Source: Roseimaritima ulvae (GTDB lineage Bacteria > Planctomycetota > Planctomycetia > Pirellulales > Pirellulaceae). From it: a stretch of 64,000 nt of DNA. Of the stretch, positions 1-9,728 are shown piece by piece (the stretch's first letter is position 1; each line of letters begins with the position of its first letter). The stretch spans positions 7,545,404-7,609,403 of the forward strand of contig NZ_CP042914.1 of NCBI RefSeq assembly GCF_008065135.1, read 5' to 3'. The notes under the pieces were generated by a model, which was not told where the DNA came from, searched no databases, and saw nothing but the letters and a program-made list of their open reading frames with translations. The translations under genes and the position numbers were made by a program.

Positions 1-888
1 GTCGATGCCGAAACCGAAGTCGCGCTGGCGCACTATCAGGGCCAACCGCTGGACGTGCCGCAGCAGGCTCAACAATTGGAGTTCTTCCGCGAACGCATGT
101 GGGAGGGTTTGGCGTCGTTGCTGTCCGAACAGGACTTGGAACGTCAGAGCCTAGCGCTGTTTATCACCGGACCGAATCTGCGTCCCCTGCCGCCACTGCT
201 GACCGCTTACCGCCATTTCGCTAAACGACACGGCTGGGCCTTCGATGCCTACGTGTTGCTGCCCCTGGCGATGGACAAGCCGCTCACGGCCGACGAATTT
301 AACGGCTGGAACTCCTCCCCGCTGTGCGCCCTGAAACCAAGACCCCATCGAAGACAAAACTCGCAATCAAAATCGCGGTCGCGAACGCGAACGCGCCGCT
401 CATCGTCCTCCATCAAGTACCCCGCGGCCGAGGAAACGATCTTCGAAGCCGCGCAACATGTCTCTCTACAACCCACGGTGCATGTGTATGGGATGCGCAC
501 TCCCGCGGCCCTGACCGACCTACCTCGCGGCGCTTTAGGCTGTGCGGTCCGCGTCAAAGGTCGCGGAGCCCGGCTGCTGTTGGAATCCGAACAGGGCATC
601 CATACCTTCCGTGATCCCGCCGGCCGCTCGCGACAACACGACGATGTCTTCTTGGTTGAAGCCCACGCCGGACGGGTGATCGATTTCGATGTCTCCCCCG
701 AACTGCATCGACGCCAGTTCCCTCGCGACGGGTATCCGCGTCGGCAATATAATTTCAATAAGAAACTGGTGAACGACTTCCAGCTGGACAGCGTCTACCA
801 GTGGGACGAACGACAGCCATTCGCGGAGTTGTTGGAAACGCTGATCCAACAGGAAGCCGACCAGCGGATTTGGAGGCAGTTGGACTAG
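1..888 (+). CDS. PCRF-like (release-factor-like) protein, 5' partial
   Basis: The reading frame is open from the first base and stops at 886-888, so the start lies outside the window; about 295 codons are visible. Two stretches resemble the PCRF domain of class I release factors: LLTAYRHFAKRHGWAFDAYVL (split here as LLTAYRHFAK then RHGWAF), matching the helix-strand RF1 segment, and KGRGARLLLESEQGIHTF, matching the segment with a glycine followed by E-S-x-x-G-x-H. No GGQ peptidyl-hydrolysis motif is visible. A low-complexity Arg/Ser linker lies at roughly codons 108-138. It sits 3 nt before the first Clp-like ATPase gene, so it is almost certainly in the same operon. The PCRF relationship is my inference from motif shape; a plain hypothetical protein is the alternative. 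Confidence 0.7.
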   Translation, partial: VDAETEVALAHYQGQPLDVPQQAQQLEFFRERMWEGLASLLSEQDLERQSLALFITGPNLRPLPPLLTAYRHFAKRHGWAFDAYVLLPLAMDKPLTADEFNGWNSSPLCALKPRPHRRQNSQSKSRSRTRTRRSSSSIKYPAAEETIFEAAQHVSLQPTVHVYGMRTPAALTDLPRGALGCAVRVKGRGARLLLESEQGIHTFRDPAGRSRQHDDVFLVEAHAGRVIDFDVSPELHRRQFPRDGYPRRQYNFNKKLVNDFQLDSVYQWDERQPFAELLETLIQQEADQRIWRQLD

Positions 889-891
889 CCG

Positions 892-3800
892 ATGCTCCTG
901 AACATTCCTATCTATATCGCCACCCACAAAGATTCCGCCGGCGTCACGATCTACTCCGCTCGTCCCCTGTTCCACAGCCAACCGCGCAGCGAAGGGGCCG
1001 AGCTGCACCGCGTGCTGGGCAAGCTCAGCGACCGCCTGCGTCGCGACACGGCCGAGCGAGCCCGCAGCGATCGTCACGACACGTTGTTGGATTGGCATGA
1101 CAGTGCCGACTACCAAGGCCGGATCGCCAAACTGCATCTGGACCTGGGACATCGCAGCTGTCGGCTGAAGCTGTTGTTAGTTGAAGTCCAACGCTACGGA
1201 CAACGGTTTGGCTTTTCGCCCTCGCTTTCCAAACTGTGGTTCGACCTGCAGGCTCACGAACCGATCACTCAGCGGGCTACCGAGGTATTTCAACAACATC
1301 TGCGTGAGGTGCTAAAAGAATCACCGGATTTTGATCCCCAGGTTCACAGCCTGTCGCAATCCGCTTGGATCGATGCCGTGTCGGTCGCCATCCCGCTCGG
1401 CCGGGCCCAAGCCGCCACCGATGCCAACGCCTTGATGGCCGCGCTCAGCGGCAACGCGGCGACCGACGGCGCCGAAGAACTGCAAACCGTCGGCCGTTGT
1501 TTGTCCTGGTTGGATGTCGACGATCTCGCTCAACCGATCGATCTCGACACCGAGGTGCAATTGCTGCTGGACCGGATGAAAGTCGATGACCGCCAGCCCG
1601 TGGCCTTGGTCGGACCGGCCGGTTCCGGCAAAACGGCGATCATCGAAGGCGCGGTCCGGCAACGCAAACGACTCAGCAAAGGTGCCCCCTCGCTCCGCGG
1701 TCAGGTCTGGCAGATTTCTCCGGCCCGGTTGATCAGCGGGATGTCTTACCTGGGGCAATGGGAAAGCCGTGTCCTGGCCATCCTAAAACATTGTTCCCGC
1801 AAAGATCATGTGCTGTATATCGACGACTTCCTAGGGCTGTTTCAAGCCGGTCGGACCCGCGACAGTTCGATGGCGGTGGCCGATCTGCTGCGGGCCCAAC
1901 TGGATCGCTTGCCGGTGCGGATCGTCACCGAAATGACGGCCGAAGCCTGGGCCGTGCTGCGGGAGAAAGATCGCGTGCTGGCCGATCGCTTCTTTGTCAT
2001 CCGTACCGAAGCGATGGACACAGCTCGTTCGCTGCGCGTTCTGCTGGGCGTGCAGCGTCAACTGGAATCCAAACATCGCTGCGAATTCGAGCTGGACGTG
2101 TTGTCGGAAACCCTGGGCTTATACGAACGCTTTGTCCGCGACGCGGTGCTGCCGGGCAAAGCCGCCGCCGCCCTGACCCGCTTGGCCGCCCGGCACACCC
2201 GCGGCAAACCGATCACGCGTGAAGCGGCGGTGGACGAATTCCGTGCCCGCAGCGGGCTCAGCCGCTCGATCATCGATCTGCGCAAACGCTTAACGCGTGA
2301 AGACATCGCCACCGCCGTGAGCGAACACATCCTCGGCCAACACGCAGCGGTCGAGGCGCTCGCCGATCGGATCCTACTAACTGCCGCGCGGATGAACGAT
2401 GTCACTCGCCCCATCGGCACATTCCTGTTGCTCGGTCCCACCGGCGTGGGCAAGACGCAGACCGCCAAGTGGTTGGCCAACTACCTGTTTGGCGAAGACG
2501 GACTGATCCGGCTGGACATGAACGAACTCAGCTCGCCCGGTTCCGTCGCTCGCCTGGTCGGTACCTTTGACAATCCCGACGGCTTGCTGACCGCCGCCGT
2601 ACGCCGCAAACCACACGCCGTGCTGCTGCTGGACGAAATCGAAAAGGCGCACCCCGCCGTGCTGGATGTGCTGCTGCAAGTGCTGGGAGAAGCCCGCTTG
2701 ACCGACGCCCGCGGACGTGTGGCTGACTTCAGTGGCACGCTGATCTTAATGACCAGTAACCTGGGCGCACGAGAGTCATTGAGTCAGGCCGGTTTCGCCA
2801 GTCAACAACAAACTCGTTCGGCGATTCATCATCGCGCCGCCCGCAGTTTTTTCCGTCCCGAGTTCTTCAACCGCATCGACGGGTTGCTGGACTACGGCGC
2901 GCTGGACCCCGGCACGATCCGCGATATCCTTCACAAACAACTGCAGGAGGTGCTAACCCGCGACGGTTTAGCTCGCCGACGCTTGGTCGTGGATGTCGAC
3001 CCCCGCACTATCGATCGCGTGGCTGCCGAGGGTTTTAATCCGCGTCTGGGCGCGCGTGCCGTCCGCCGCCGACTGGAACGCGACCTGGTGAACCCCACCT
3101 CGCGAGCGCTGGCCGAGATGCGGTTTGAACAAACCGCCCTGGTGCGGATCGTCGATGGCGACGCGGGACTGCAAACCAACGTCTATCCCCTGGAAGACGC
3201 CCAGCCCAGCGCGGAGAGTGATGCCGAGTGGACCCCGCAACAGGTTCTCGGGCAGGCAACCGACTACCTGGCCGCCGCGACCGATGCGATTTCTCATGCG
3301 CCCGTGCAACTGGAAGCCGGCGGCTCGGCGATTTCCACCGAGATGCTCGAGTCGCTGGCGATTCGCGAAGCCGAAGTGGAAGCCCGAGAGGCCGTCGAGC
3401 AATTGCGGCAGGCCATGCCCGATGATCGCCTGGATCGACCGCCCGCCCTGGATACCCACGCCGGCGGCCTCGGTTTTCGCTACGAACCGCCCGACCGCTC
3501 CACGATGCGGCAATTGCAAGCCATCGACGACATTCAGGATTACTTTCGCGAAGCCGTGCAACAGGTGCCGCAAACCGAATTGGACGCCGCCGCCAAGCGA
3601 GTCCGCCAGCTAGTGGCTCGCCTGCAAAACCTGATGGACGCTCGCGGCTCGGTGTCCCGGCTGCGGCTTGTCGCCGCCAGCTACGGCGACAGCGTCCAGT
3701 TTCTGCCGGTCAAAAATCCCGGCGACACGGAATTGCGTCTGCTGCGGGCCGTATTTGGCGACGAGAACTGGGACCTCGACCGCCGCACCTTCAGCGACTT

Positions 3801-4167
3801 TCTGCAAGCGGTATGTGAGACCTACTTGCAACAGCATGAGCAGCTTCAACCCGATGCGATTCGCCCCCAAGACTCGCCCTATCACGGCTGGGAGATGCTG
3901 CTGGAAAGCCCCTTGATCGAAGCTCTGGTGCAACCGCTGGTCGGAAGTTATCTATTGATTGGTTCCGATGGCCGGATGACGCTCGCGGTGGTGAGCAGCG
4001 AAACGATTCCCGCCGAACCGCCGGCGGTGCGTTTCATCCTGCACAGCGAGGGTCCCCTGATCGATCTCCGCGGCGGCACCGTGATCAAAGAAAGACTCAG
4101 CCAACACGCGTTGCTACGGTTATTGTCCGGCGCCGTCCCCGCCCTACCCCAGCAGCCACCCTCATGA
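892..4167 (+). CDS. Clp/Hsp100-type double AAA+ ATPase (first of pair)
   Basis: A 1091-residue protein with two AAA+ modules. The first has Walker A GPAGSGKT near residue 241 and a Walker B-like IDD near 310, where the usual DE pair is altered. The second is a typical ClpA/ClpB D2 module with GPTGVGKT at 515, LLLDEIEK around 578-585, sensor text MTSNLGA and an LGARAVRR small-domain motif. The N-terminal 240 residues do not resemble the Clp repeat domain, and about 350 residues follow D2, so this is not a housekeeping ClpB or ClpC. The family unfolds or threads proteins in an ATP-driven ring. It starts 3 nt after the PCRF-like gene, and its stop overlaps the next start (ATGA at 4164-4167), so the three genes are probably translated together. 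Confidence 0.9.
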   Translation: MLLNIPIYIATHKDSAGVTIYSARPLFHSQPRSEGAELHRVLGKLSDRLRRDTAERARSDRHDTLLDWHDSADYQGRIAKLHLDLGHRSCRLKLLLVEVQRYGQRFGFSPSLSKLWFDLQAHEPITQRATEVFQQHLREVLKESPDFDPQVHSLSQSAWIDAVSVAIPLGRAQAATDANALMAALSGNAATDGAEELQTVGRCLSWLDVDDLAQPIDLDTEVQLLLDRMKVDDRQPVALVGPAGSGKTAIIEGAVRQRKRLSKGAPSLRGQVWQISPARLISGMSYLGQWESRVLAILKHCSRKDHVLYIDDFLGLFQAGRTRDSSMAVADLLRAQLDRLPVRIVTEMTAEAWAVLREKDRVLADRFFVIRTEAMDTARSLRVLLGVQRQLESKHRCEFELDVLSETLGLYERFVRDAVLPGKAAAALTRLAARHTRGKPITREAAVDEFRARSGLSRSIIDLRKRLTREDIATAVSEHILGQHAAVEALADRILLTAARMNDVTRPIGTFLLLGPTGVGKTQTAKWLANYLFGEDGLIRLDMNELSSPGSVARLVGTFDNPDGLLTAAVRRKPHAVLLLDEIEKAHPAVLDVLLQVLGEARLTDARGRVADFSGTLILMTSNLGARESLSQAGFASQQQTRSAIHHRAARSFFRPEFFNRIDGLLDYGALDPGTIRDILHKQLQEVLTRDGLARRRLVVDVDPRTIDRVAAEGFNPRLGARAVRRRLERDLVNPTSRALAEMRFEQTALVRIVDGDAGLQTNVYPLEDAQPSAESDAEWTPQQVLGQATDYLAAATDAISHAPVQLEAGGSAISTEMLESLAIREAEVEAREAVEQLRQAMPDDRLDRPPALDTHAGGLGFRYEPPDRSTMRQLQAIDDIQDYFREAVQQVPQTELDAAAKRVRQLVARLQNLMDARGSVSRLRLVAASYGDSVQFLPVKNPGDTELRLLRAVFGDENWDLDRRTFSDFLQAVCETYLQQHEQLQPDAIRPQDSPYHGWEMLLESPLIEALVQPLVGSYLLIGSDGRMTLAVVSSETIPAEPPAVRFILHSEGPLIDLRGGTVIKERLSQHALLRLLSGAVPALPQQPPS

Positions 4168-6416
4168 CGGTTCATCGCCTGCCCATCTTGGTACACGAAG
4201 TCGCCCCGCGGTGGTTTATGGCTCGCTGCATCGACGGCCCCAACGTGTCCGCCTCCGCGCCCACTCGCAGTCAGGCCATCGAACAAGTCAGGCGGTACCT
4301 CAAAGCGGCCGCTCGCCGACCTCACGACTTTTCTTGGCCCCCGCCGAAAACGCACCAACTGTGCAGCCAAGCGGTCAAGGTGCGACTGTACTATCGCGAT
4401 GGGCATCGCCGCTTCCCCGCCAGTCGACAACTGCAGCTGCGCGTGCAATATGTGCTGGGACGTTACTCCGAGGGTTCCTTGGAATGTATCGTGCCGGCCA
4501 TCGACGACTATTTCCATTGCCCCGAACAAAGCGAACTGGAATCTTTGATCAGCGAGGCGGTACGCAATGCCACAGCCGCCATGACGCCGCGGCAAGTGCT
4601 GTCGCTGGTCCCGCATCGCTCCAGCGAACTGGTCACCGTGCGGGTCCGTGTCGACGAGTCGGCGAGCGAAGAAGATAACTGGAACCTGGAACCGCTGGAA
4701 ACGGTTGCCGAACCGTTGGGCCTGCGTTCACGGCGCGGCGAACGCCAGACCGCTTGGTTCCGCGACGGCCAGATCACCGAATTGCTGCATCGCCTGCAAC
4801 AACCCGGCAATACGCTGCTGTTGGGCGAACCCGGCTGTGGCAAAACCACGATCCTCAACTCGGCCGCGTTGGAATTCCGCAAACGAGCGAAGTTGGCCGC
4901 CGATGCCGAACAACGCAGCCTGCCGCCTTCGCTGGTGTGGTCGACCTCGGCCGGCAATCTGATCGCGGGCATGCAGTACCTGGGCGAATGGGAACAACGG
5001 CTGGAAGAAATCATTCAGCTATTGTCCTCCTTCGATGGCATCCTGGTCGTCGACTCGCTGTCGGAATTAATGCGACTGGGCGGGCGTGAACCCAGTGGAT
5101 CGCTGGCGGCGTTCCTGTTGCCTTACCTGGTTCGTGGCGAATTAAAAATGGTTGCCGAAGCCACGCCGGAACAATTGGCGGCTTGTCGACGGGTGATGCC
5201 TGGATTTGCCGAAGCATTTCGGATCCAAAAAGTCGATACCTTATCGGCCCCGGTCGTACGCCAGATTGCCGATCGCATGCTGACCGACGCCCACCGCAGT
5301 TTTGGTCTGCAGATTGATCCGGCCACCGCCGAAGTGACGACGCGACTGTTCGCCCGCTTCCTGCCCTACCAGACTCCGCCGCGAGGCACCGTGCACCTGC
5401 TGCGTGAATTGATCGGCCAACATCGCCGGGGCTCCGAACCGAAAGAGCTCACACCGCAATTGGTGATCGACAAATTCACTTCGCAAACCGGCCTGCCGGC
5501 CCGCATCGTCAGCGATGCGGTGCAGCTGTCGGCGGACGAAGTGGCGGAGAGTTTTGAGGCCAGCGTGGTCGGACAACACGAAGCCGTGCAAGCCGCCGTC
5601 GATTGCGTGCTGCGTTTGAAGACTGGCTTGTGTGATCCCACTCGCCCGATTGCCACGCTGTTTTTCTGCGGACCGACCGGCGTCGGCAAAACGCAGCTGG
5701 CCCGCAGCTTGGCTGACTACCTGCTGGCCGGCCGCAGCGATGGAGGACGGTTGATCCGCTTGGACATGAGCGAATACGCCGGCTATGACGCCGTGGACCG
5801 ATTGCTGATGGCCCCCGACGGCGAACCCGCCGCGTGGATCCAGCGTCTGCGGACTTGGCCGCTGGGCGTGGTGCTGTTGGATGAATTCGAAAAAGCTTCA
5901 CCGGAAGTTTTCGACTGCCTGCTGACCGCCCTGGATGAAGGCCGCATCAGCGATCGCTTTGGCCGCACCACCACGCTCTGCGGGACCGTGATCATCATGA
6001 CCAGCAATGTCGGAGCCCGCAGCACCAAGCCGCTGGGTTTTTCGGGCAAAGGGGCCGACCGTTCGAGTTACCGCCGAGCCCTCCACCAGACCTTCCGCCC
6101 AGAATTCCTCAACCGCCTTGATCAGGTAGTGTATTTTCAAGCCCTCTCGGTCAAAACCATCCGCACGATCGTCCAGCACGAATTGCAATCGCTTACGCAG
6201 CGAGAAGCGATTCGGACCAGCGGCGTGGAATTGACTTGGGACGATGCGGTCGTCCAACGTCTAGCACAAATCGGCTTCGACCCCGCGCTCGGCGCCCGCC
6301 CGCTGCAGCGAGCCATCGAAGCCAAACTCGTCGCCCCCCTAGCCCGCCGACTGATCACCCACCCCCAAACTACCCACGTCAACCTGGCAGAGTTGTTATC
6401 CGCCGCAGGACGATAG
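4164..6416 (+). CDS. Clp/Hsp100-type double AAA+ ATPase (second of pair)
   Basis: A 750-residue protein, paralogous in layout to the upstream gene but clearly diverged. It has a 210-residue unknown N-terminus, Walker A GEPGCGKT at 221-228, a Walker B-like VVDS near 296 that lacks the catalytic Glu, then a canonical D2 module with GPTGVGKT at 503-510, LLDEFEK around 571-577 and LGARPLQRAIE near the C-terminus. The start overlaps the upstream stop by four bases. Having two different Hsp100-like ATPases in one operon suggests a mixed ring or two sequential unfoldases. The first ATPase site in both proteins looks degenerate, so most ATP hydrolysis would be expected in D2. No ClpP-type protease is visible in the window. 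Confidence 0.9.
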   Translation: MTVHRLPILVHEVAPRWFMARCIDGPNVSASAPTRSQAIEQVRRYLKAAARRPHDFSWPPPKTHQLCSQAVKVRLYYRDGHRRFPASRQLQLRVQYVLGRYSEGSLECIVPAIDDYFHCPEQSELESLISEAVRNATAAMTPRQVLSLVPHRSSELVTVRVRVDESASEEDNWNLEPLETVAEPLGLRSRRGERQTAWFRDGQITELLHRLQQPGNTLLLGEPGCGKTTILNSAALEFRKRAKLAADAEQRSLPPSLVWSTSAGNLIAGMQYLGEWEQRLEEIIQLLSSFDGILVVDSLSELMRLGGREPSGSLAAFLLPYLVRGELKMVAEATPEQLAACRRVMPGFAEAFRIQKVDTLSAPVVRQIADRMLTDAHRSFGLQIDPATAEVTTRLFARFLPYQTPPRGTVHLLRELIGQHRRGSEPKELTPQLVIDKFTSQTGLPARIVSDAVQLSADEVAESFEASVVGQHEAVQAAVDCVLRLKTGLCDPTRPIATLFFCGPTGVGKTQLARSLADYLLAGRSDGGRLIRLDMSEYAGYDAVDRLLMAPDGEPAAWIQRLRTWPLGVVLLDEFEKASPEVFDCLLTALDEGRISDRFGRTTTLCGTVIIMTSNVGARSTKPLGFSGKGADRSSYRRALHQTFRPEFLNRLDQVVYFQALSVKTIRTIVQHELQSLTQREAIRTSGVELTWDDAVVQRLAQIGFDPALGARPLQRAIEAKLVAPLARRLITHPQTTHVNLAELLSAAGR

Positions 6417-6990
6417 CAACTCGGCCAATATACCTTTGATGCCCACATCGGTGGTTAGGTGGATAAGTTCTGAAGGGCCGATGGCTCAGCCCTTTAACAG
6501 CCCAAGGTAAGCTGCCCCAAGGGGAACCAGCGTTGCCGCCGCCCGGGGTTGCGTTCCGGCCAGGCACGGAGTGCCGACATAATCTCTGCCGGGGGTGTGA
6601 ACCCCCGGACCGAAGAAAACAGGAGTTACAAGGCCCGGAGGGCCGACACAGTTCTGCCGATCCGCACCACAGCCTCCCTTTGTGTCGGCCCTCCGGGCCT
6701 TCGTTTTGTTGAGGTCGCGTACCGGGGCTTGCCAGCCCCGGCAAGGGCTATGCCGGCCCTCCGGGCCTAATGCGCCGAGGATCCCGGCTTGCCTGTCTAC
6801 CCACCCGGCGGCGCCAAAGTAGATGGTATTGGGCGCTAGCCCACGGTTCCCACCACCGATGATGGGCGCACCAACCGGTCGCCAGCGCAATACGCCCGGC
6901 ATCCGTTTCCCCCACCATCTACATCAACCAATCGCATCATCATATTTGCCCGTACATTGTTACCGCAGTGTTGGTCTCAGCGGCTACTCG
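6417..6990. repeat. Intergenic block of palindromic REP-like repeats
   Basis: No gene is supported here. The block holds a perfect 20-bp inverted repeat (6631-6650 and 6681-6700, AGGCCCGGAGGGCCGACACA and its complement), a further partial copy at 6752-6768, a degenerate copy near 6564-6579 and a hairpin around 6588-6608 (GCCGGGGGT/ACCCCCGG). Such GGCCCGGAGGGCC palindromes behave like REP or BIME elements and may also end transcription of the convergent genes on each side. Confidence 0.7.
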
Positions 6991-8055
6991 TTACGGCAGT
7001 GGCATCCGCAGGACTCGGTGATGGTAGCTGTCGACGACGTATAACCATTTGTCGCGGACCGTCACGCCGTGCGGTCGTTGCAGTTTATAGCGACGGTGGC
7101 CCAGCACGGTGGTCAGCGTCTTGGCCACTGGATCGTATTTTCGAATCGTGTGGTTCATATCGTCGGCGATAAATACATTGCCGTCCGGGTCGATCGTCAG
7201 GTATTTGGGCGCATTCAACTGAGCTTCCAGAGCTGGTCCGTCGGCGTCGCCCTTCTGGCCGGTACCGGCGACGGTTTCGATCACGCCGGAGGGACGAACG
7301 ACTCGCAGCGCGTGGCCGTTGCGTTCGACGATGTACAGGTTACCGGCCGCGTCCATCGCTGCGGCGCGAGGATCGACCAGCGGCGCGGCGGTGGCTTGCT
7401 GTCCATCCTCTGGCACGCCTCGCTTGCCGTTGCCGGCGACGGTGCTGATCCGGCCGGATTCCAAATCGATGGCTCGAATGCGGTGATTCCCCAAATCGGC
7501 CACCAACAGCCGCGACTTGTCGGGCGTCAGAGTCACGCACATCACCACATTCATCTGAGCTTCAGCGGCCGGACCGCCATCCCCCGAAAAGCCCGCTTTG
7601 CCGGTGCCGGCGAAAGTCGAAATTTTTTCGCTGGCCGCCTCGATCCGCCGCACCACGTGATTGACGTGATCCGACAACAGGATGTCACCATTGGGGAGAA
7701 TGGCCAGATTATGGATGGCGTCGAAAGTGGCTTCCGTGGCCGGCCCGCCGTCGCCCGAATAGCCCCGTTCTCCGGTTCCGCCAATCCGCTCCAACCGCCC
7801 CTGCTCATCGACGCGGAACACCCGCCCACCAACGTACTCCGCAATCACCATCCGCCCCTGCGGATCGAACTCGACACCAAAGGGAATGTTCAGCGGATCA
7901 TCGACCTGCGGTTTCGGCGCCGCTGTAGGGTCGCCGAGCAAGACGGTCACCTCCTGAGCCTGCAGGGACGAGGCCGACAGGAGCAACGAGAGCAACACAA
8001 ACGCGGACAAGTAGACAGACGATCGCGTACAGCAATGAGCAAATGGAAAACACAT
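6991..8055 (-). CDS. Secreted NHL-repeat protein
   Basis: A 354-residue protein with an N-terminal hydrophobic segment (about residues 17-34, ending SLQAQ) that reads as a signal peptide. The rest is a series of NHL beta-propeller repeats, each with a GTG..GxSGDGGPAxEA-type phrase and a blade such as PNGDILLSDHVNHVVRRI. These proteins are common in planctomycetes and are thought to bind ligands outside the cytoplasm, but the partner is not predictable. The start has the signal peptide immediately after it. The gene is convergent with the twin-Clp operon and is followed upstream on the same strand by the VCBS-repeat gene. Confidence 0.85.
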   Translation of the reverse strand: MCFPFAHCCTRSSVYLSAFVLLSLLLSASSLQAQEVTVLLGDPTAAPKPQVDDPLNIPFGVEFDPQGRMVIAEYVGGRVFRVDEQGRLERIGGTGERGYSGDGGPATEATFDAIHNLAILPNGDILLSDHVNHVVRRIEAASEKISTFAGTGKAGFSGDGGPAAEAQMNVVMCVTLTPDKSRLLVADLGNHRIRAIDLESGRISTVAGNGKRGVPEDGQQATAAPLVDPRAAAMDAAGNLYIVERNGHALRVVRPSGVIETVAGTGQKGDADGPALEAQLNAPKYLTIDPDGNVFIADDMNHTIRKYDPVAKTLTTVLGHRRYKLQRPHGVTVRDKWLYVVDSYHHRVLRMPLP

Positions 8056-8105
8056 AGTTGGTAGCTCTTGGATGGTTCTACTAGGCCCCAGGGATCGGCG
8101 ATCGC

Positions 8106-9347
8106 CTACGGTGTGGCAGGATTCTCAAACCAAATCACCCCCCAACCGCCATTCTCTTCGGTTGTTGCAATATCCTGATCGCCGTCGCCGTCGAGATCCA
8201 CGAGGAAGGCGTTGTCCATCTTCTTACGTGACTCCGGACTGGGCATGTCCATCAGAGTGCTGGACCAATCTTGGCGGGACAGTCCATCGCCCGAACTGAC
8301 CAGGTACCACAACTGAGCCTCATATTCGGGAATGATCACGATTTCCGGACGCTTCGGATCGCCGTTCATCTCGAGCAGCGCAACGCCCTTGGGTTTTACC
8401 ATTTTTACCGTAACGCGTTCCGGCTGAGACGGTGCAGCGACCTCGACCCGCTGGTAGCGTGGGGCTCCCTGGTTATTGGTACGAAGATAAACGTGCACCA
8501 CCCCTCGCTCACTGGCCTTAACCAGATCAGGCCGCCCGTCGCCGTTCACATCGCCGAGCGCCATGAACATCCCGCCACGTTCACCATCAATGGTATGGAC
8601 AGGCCACGGCTTGGTCACTTCATCAACGCCTGGATTCTCAAAGTAAAACGTACCCTGACGTTTACGTTCCTGAACAACGATATCCCTGTCGCCGTCTCCG
8701 TCGATGTCGTTGAGGATACAGCTCATCGGCCATTTCGCTTCGCCGATTTCGTAGCGGACCCAGTGAGCCGGATCGTGTTTGTTGTCCGCGGGTTGCTTGT
8801 ACCAAGCCGTAGCGCCAACGATCAGGTCATTCAGCCCGTCGCCGTCGATATCGCTGACTACTGGAACGCGGGCCTCATGCTTAAACAGCGTCATCTTCAC
8901 CCACTTCTCGGCATCCCTCACGTTGTTCTTGCCGGGGTTGAAATACACGTAACCACCGTTTGCGACATAGTCGATGTCGCCGTCGTTATCGAGGTCACCG
9001 ATGCCGGAGTCCTCGCACTTACCATGCCTCTTCAGTTCAATGTAATCGGTCCAGAGTTCGCGGATTTTTTGATTGCCAGGGTTGAAGTACAACCGGCTGT
9101 ATCCGCCTTCTTCAAAGTTCACATAAACATCCAGATCTCCGTCCCCATCCCAATCGTGGTAGTTAAAACCATCGGGGCCGTGGTTGTTGGGATCCGGCTG
9201 GATGACGTTAACGCGCCAGCCACTAGGGCCGGGCGTGCCGACATGCTGTTTCCAAGCATTCATATCGACGGGCTGCTTCCGCTGGGCCAACACCGTCCCT
9301 ATGCAGAACAGATTCCCAATCACCAACAGGATTGCCGTTTTTGTCAT
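8106..9347 (-). CDS. Secreted FG-GAP/VCBS repeat protein
   Basis: A 413-residue protein starting at the ATG at 9347, chosen because the signal peptide MTKTAILLVIGNLFCIGTVL begins there; an in-frame ATG at 9449 would add 34 residues ahead of it. The body contains repeated calcium-binding-like blades such as DWDGDGDLDVYV, DLDNDGDIDYV, DIDGDGLNDLIV, DINGDGRPDL-type and DLDGDGDQDIAT, characteristic of the VCBS/FG-GAP integrin-alpha-like propeller. Probably an extracellular or periplasmic binding protein. It lies just upstream of the NHL gene on the same strand and could be cotranscribed. Confidence 0.85.
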   Translation of the reverse strand: MTKTAILLVIGNLFCIGTVLAQRKQPVDMNAWKQHVGTPGPSGWRVNVIQPDPNNHGPDGFNYHDWDGDGDLDVYVNFEEGGYSRLYFNPGNQKIRELWTDYIELKRHGKCEDSGIGDLDNDGDIDYVANGGYVYFNPGKNNVRDAEKWVKMTLFKHEARVPVVSDIDGDGLNDLIVGATAWYKQPADNKHDPAHWVRYEIGEAKWPMSCILNDIDGDGDRDIVVQERKRQGTFYFENPGVDEVTKPWPVHTIDGERGGMFMALGDVNGDGRPDLVKASERGVVHVYLRTNNQGAPRYQRVEVAAPSQPERVTVKMVKPKGVALLEMNGDPKRPEIVIIPEYEAQLWYLVSSGDGLSRQDWSSTLMDMPSPESRKKMDNAFLVDLDGDGDQDIATTEENGGWGVIWFENPATP

Positions 9348-9728
9348 TAGATCGATTACTCCGAGTGGACACGGTGATCGGAGGGAGCCGTTTTCTGCCG
9401 GCACCGCGAAGCCGTGGTATATGCTAGGAATCGTCGAAACCACCATCATACACCCGCTGGGTCAGCGTTTTGGTCGTTTAACCCGTAGCCGCAGGCGTCG
9501 GCGAGTACGTTCGCGGCTGCCAAATGTCATGGCTCTAACCATATACTCCAACGCCACGAATCAATCGACGGTCCGACGGCCCTGGCCGAAGCAGCAACGG
9601 AACACTACCAGACAAGATTATCCCGCCATCTGAAAAGCGCAGGCCTTGGCGATGAGTGCTGATGCAAAGCCAGATGGAAATTACATACCCTATCCCCGCA
9701 CCTCCTCCATTCACCCCCAGGTCTGATC
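9348..9728. other. Intergenic region between divergent VCBS and sulfatase genes
   Basis: About 380 nt holding the divergent upstream regions of the two flanking genes. A phrase near 9478-9505 (AACCCGTAGCCGCAGGCGTC) looks like a planctomycete dispersed repeat. I see no gene and no confident promoter. Confidence 0.4.

Noticed and set aside
7069-9350. Long + strand frames opposite the NHL and VCBS genes
   Set aside because: They are antisense shadows of strongly supported repeat proteins; high GC codon use keeps the opposite frame open.
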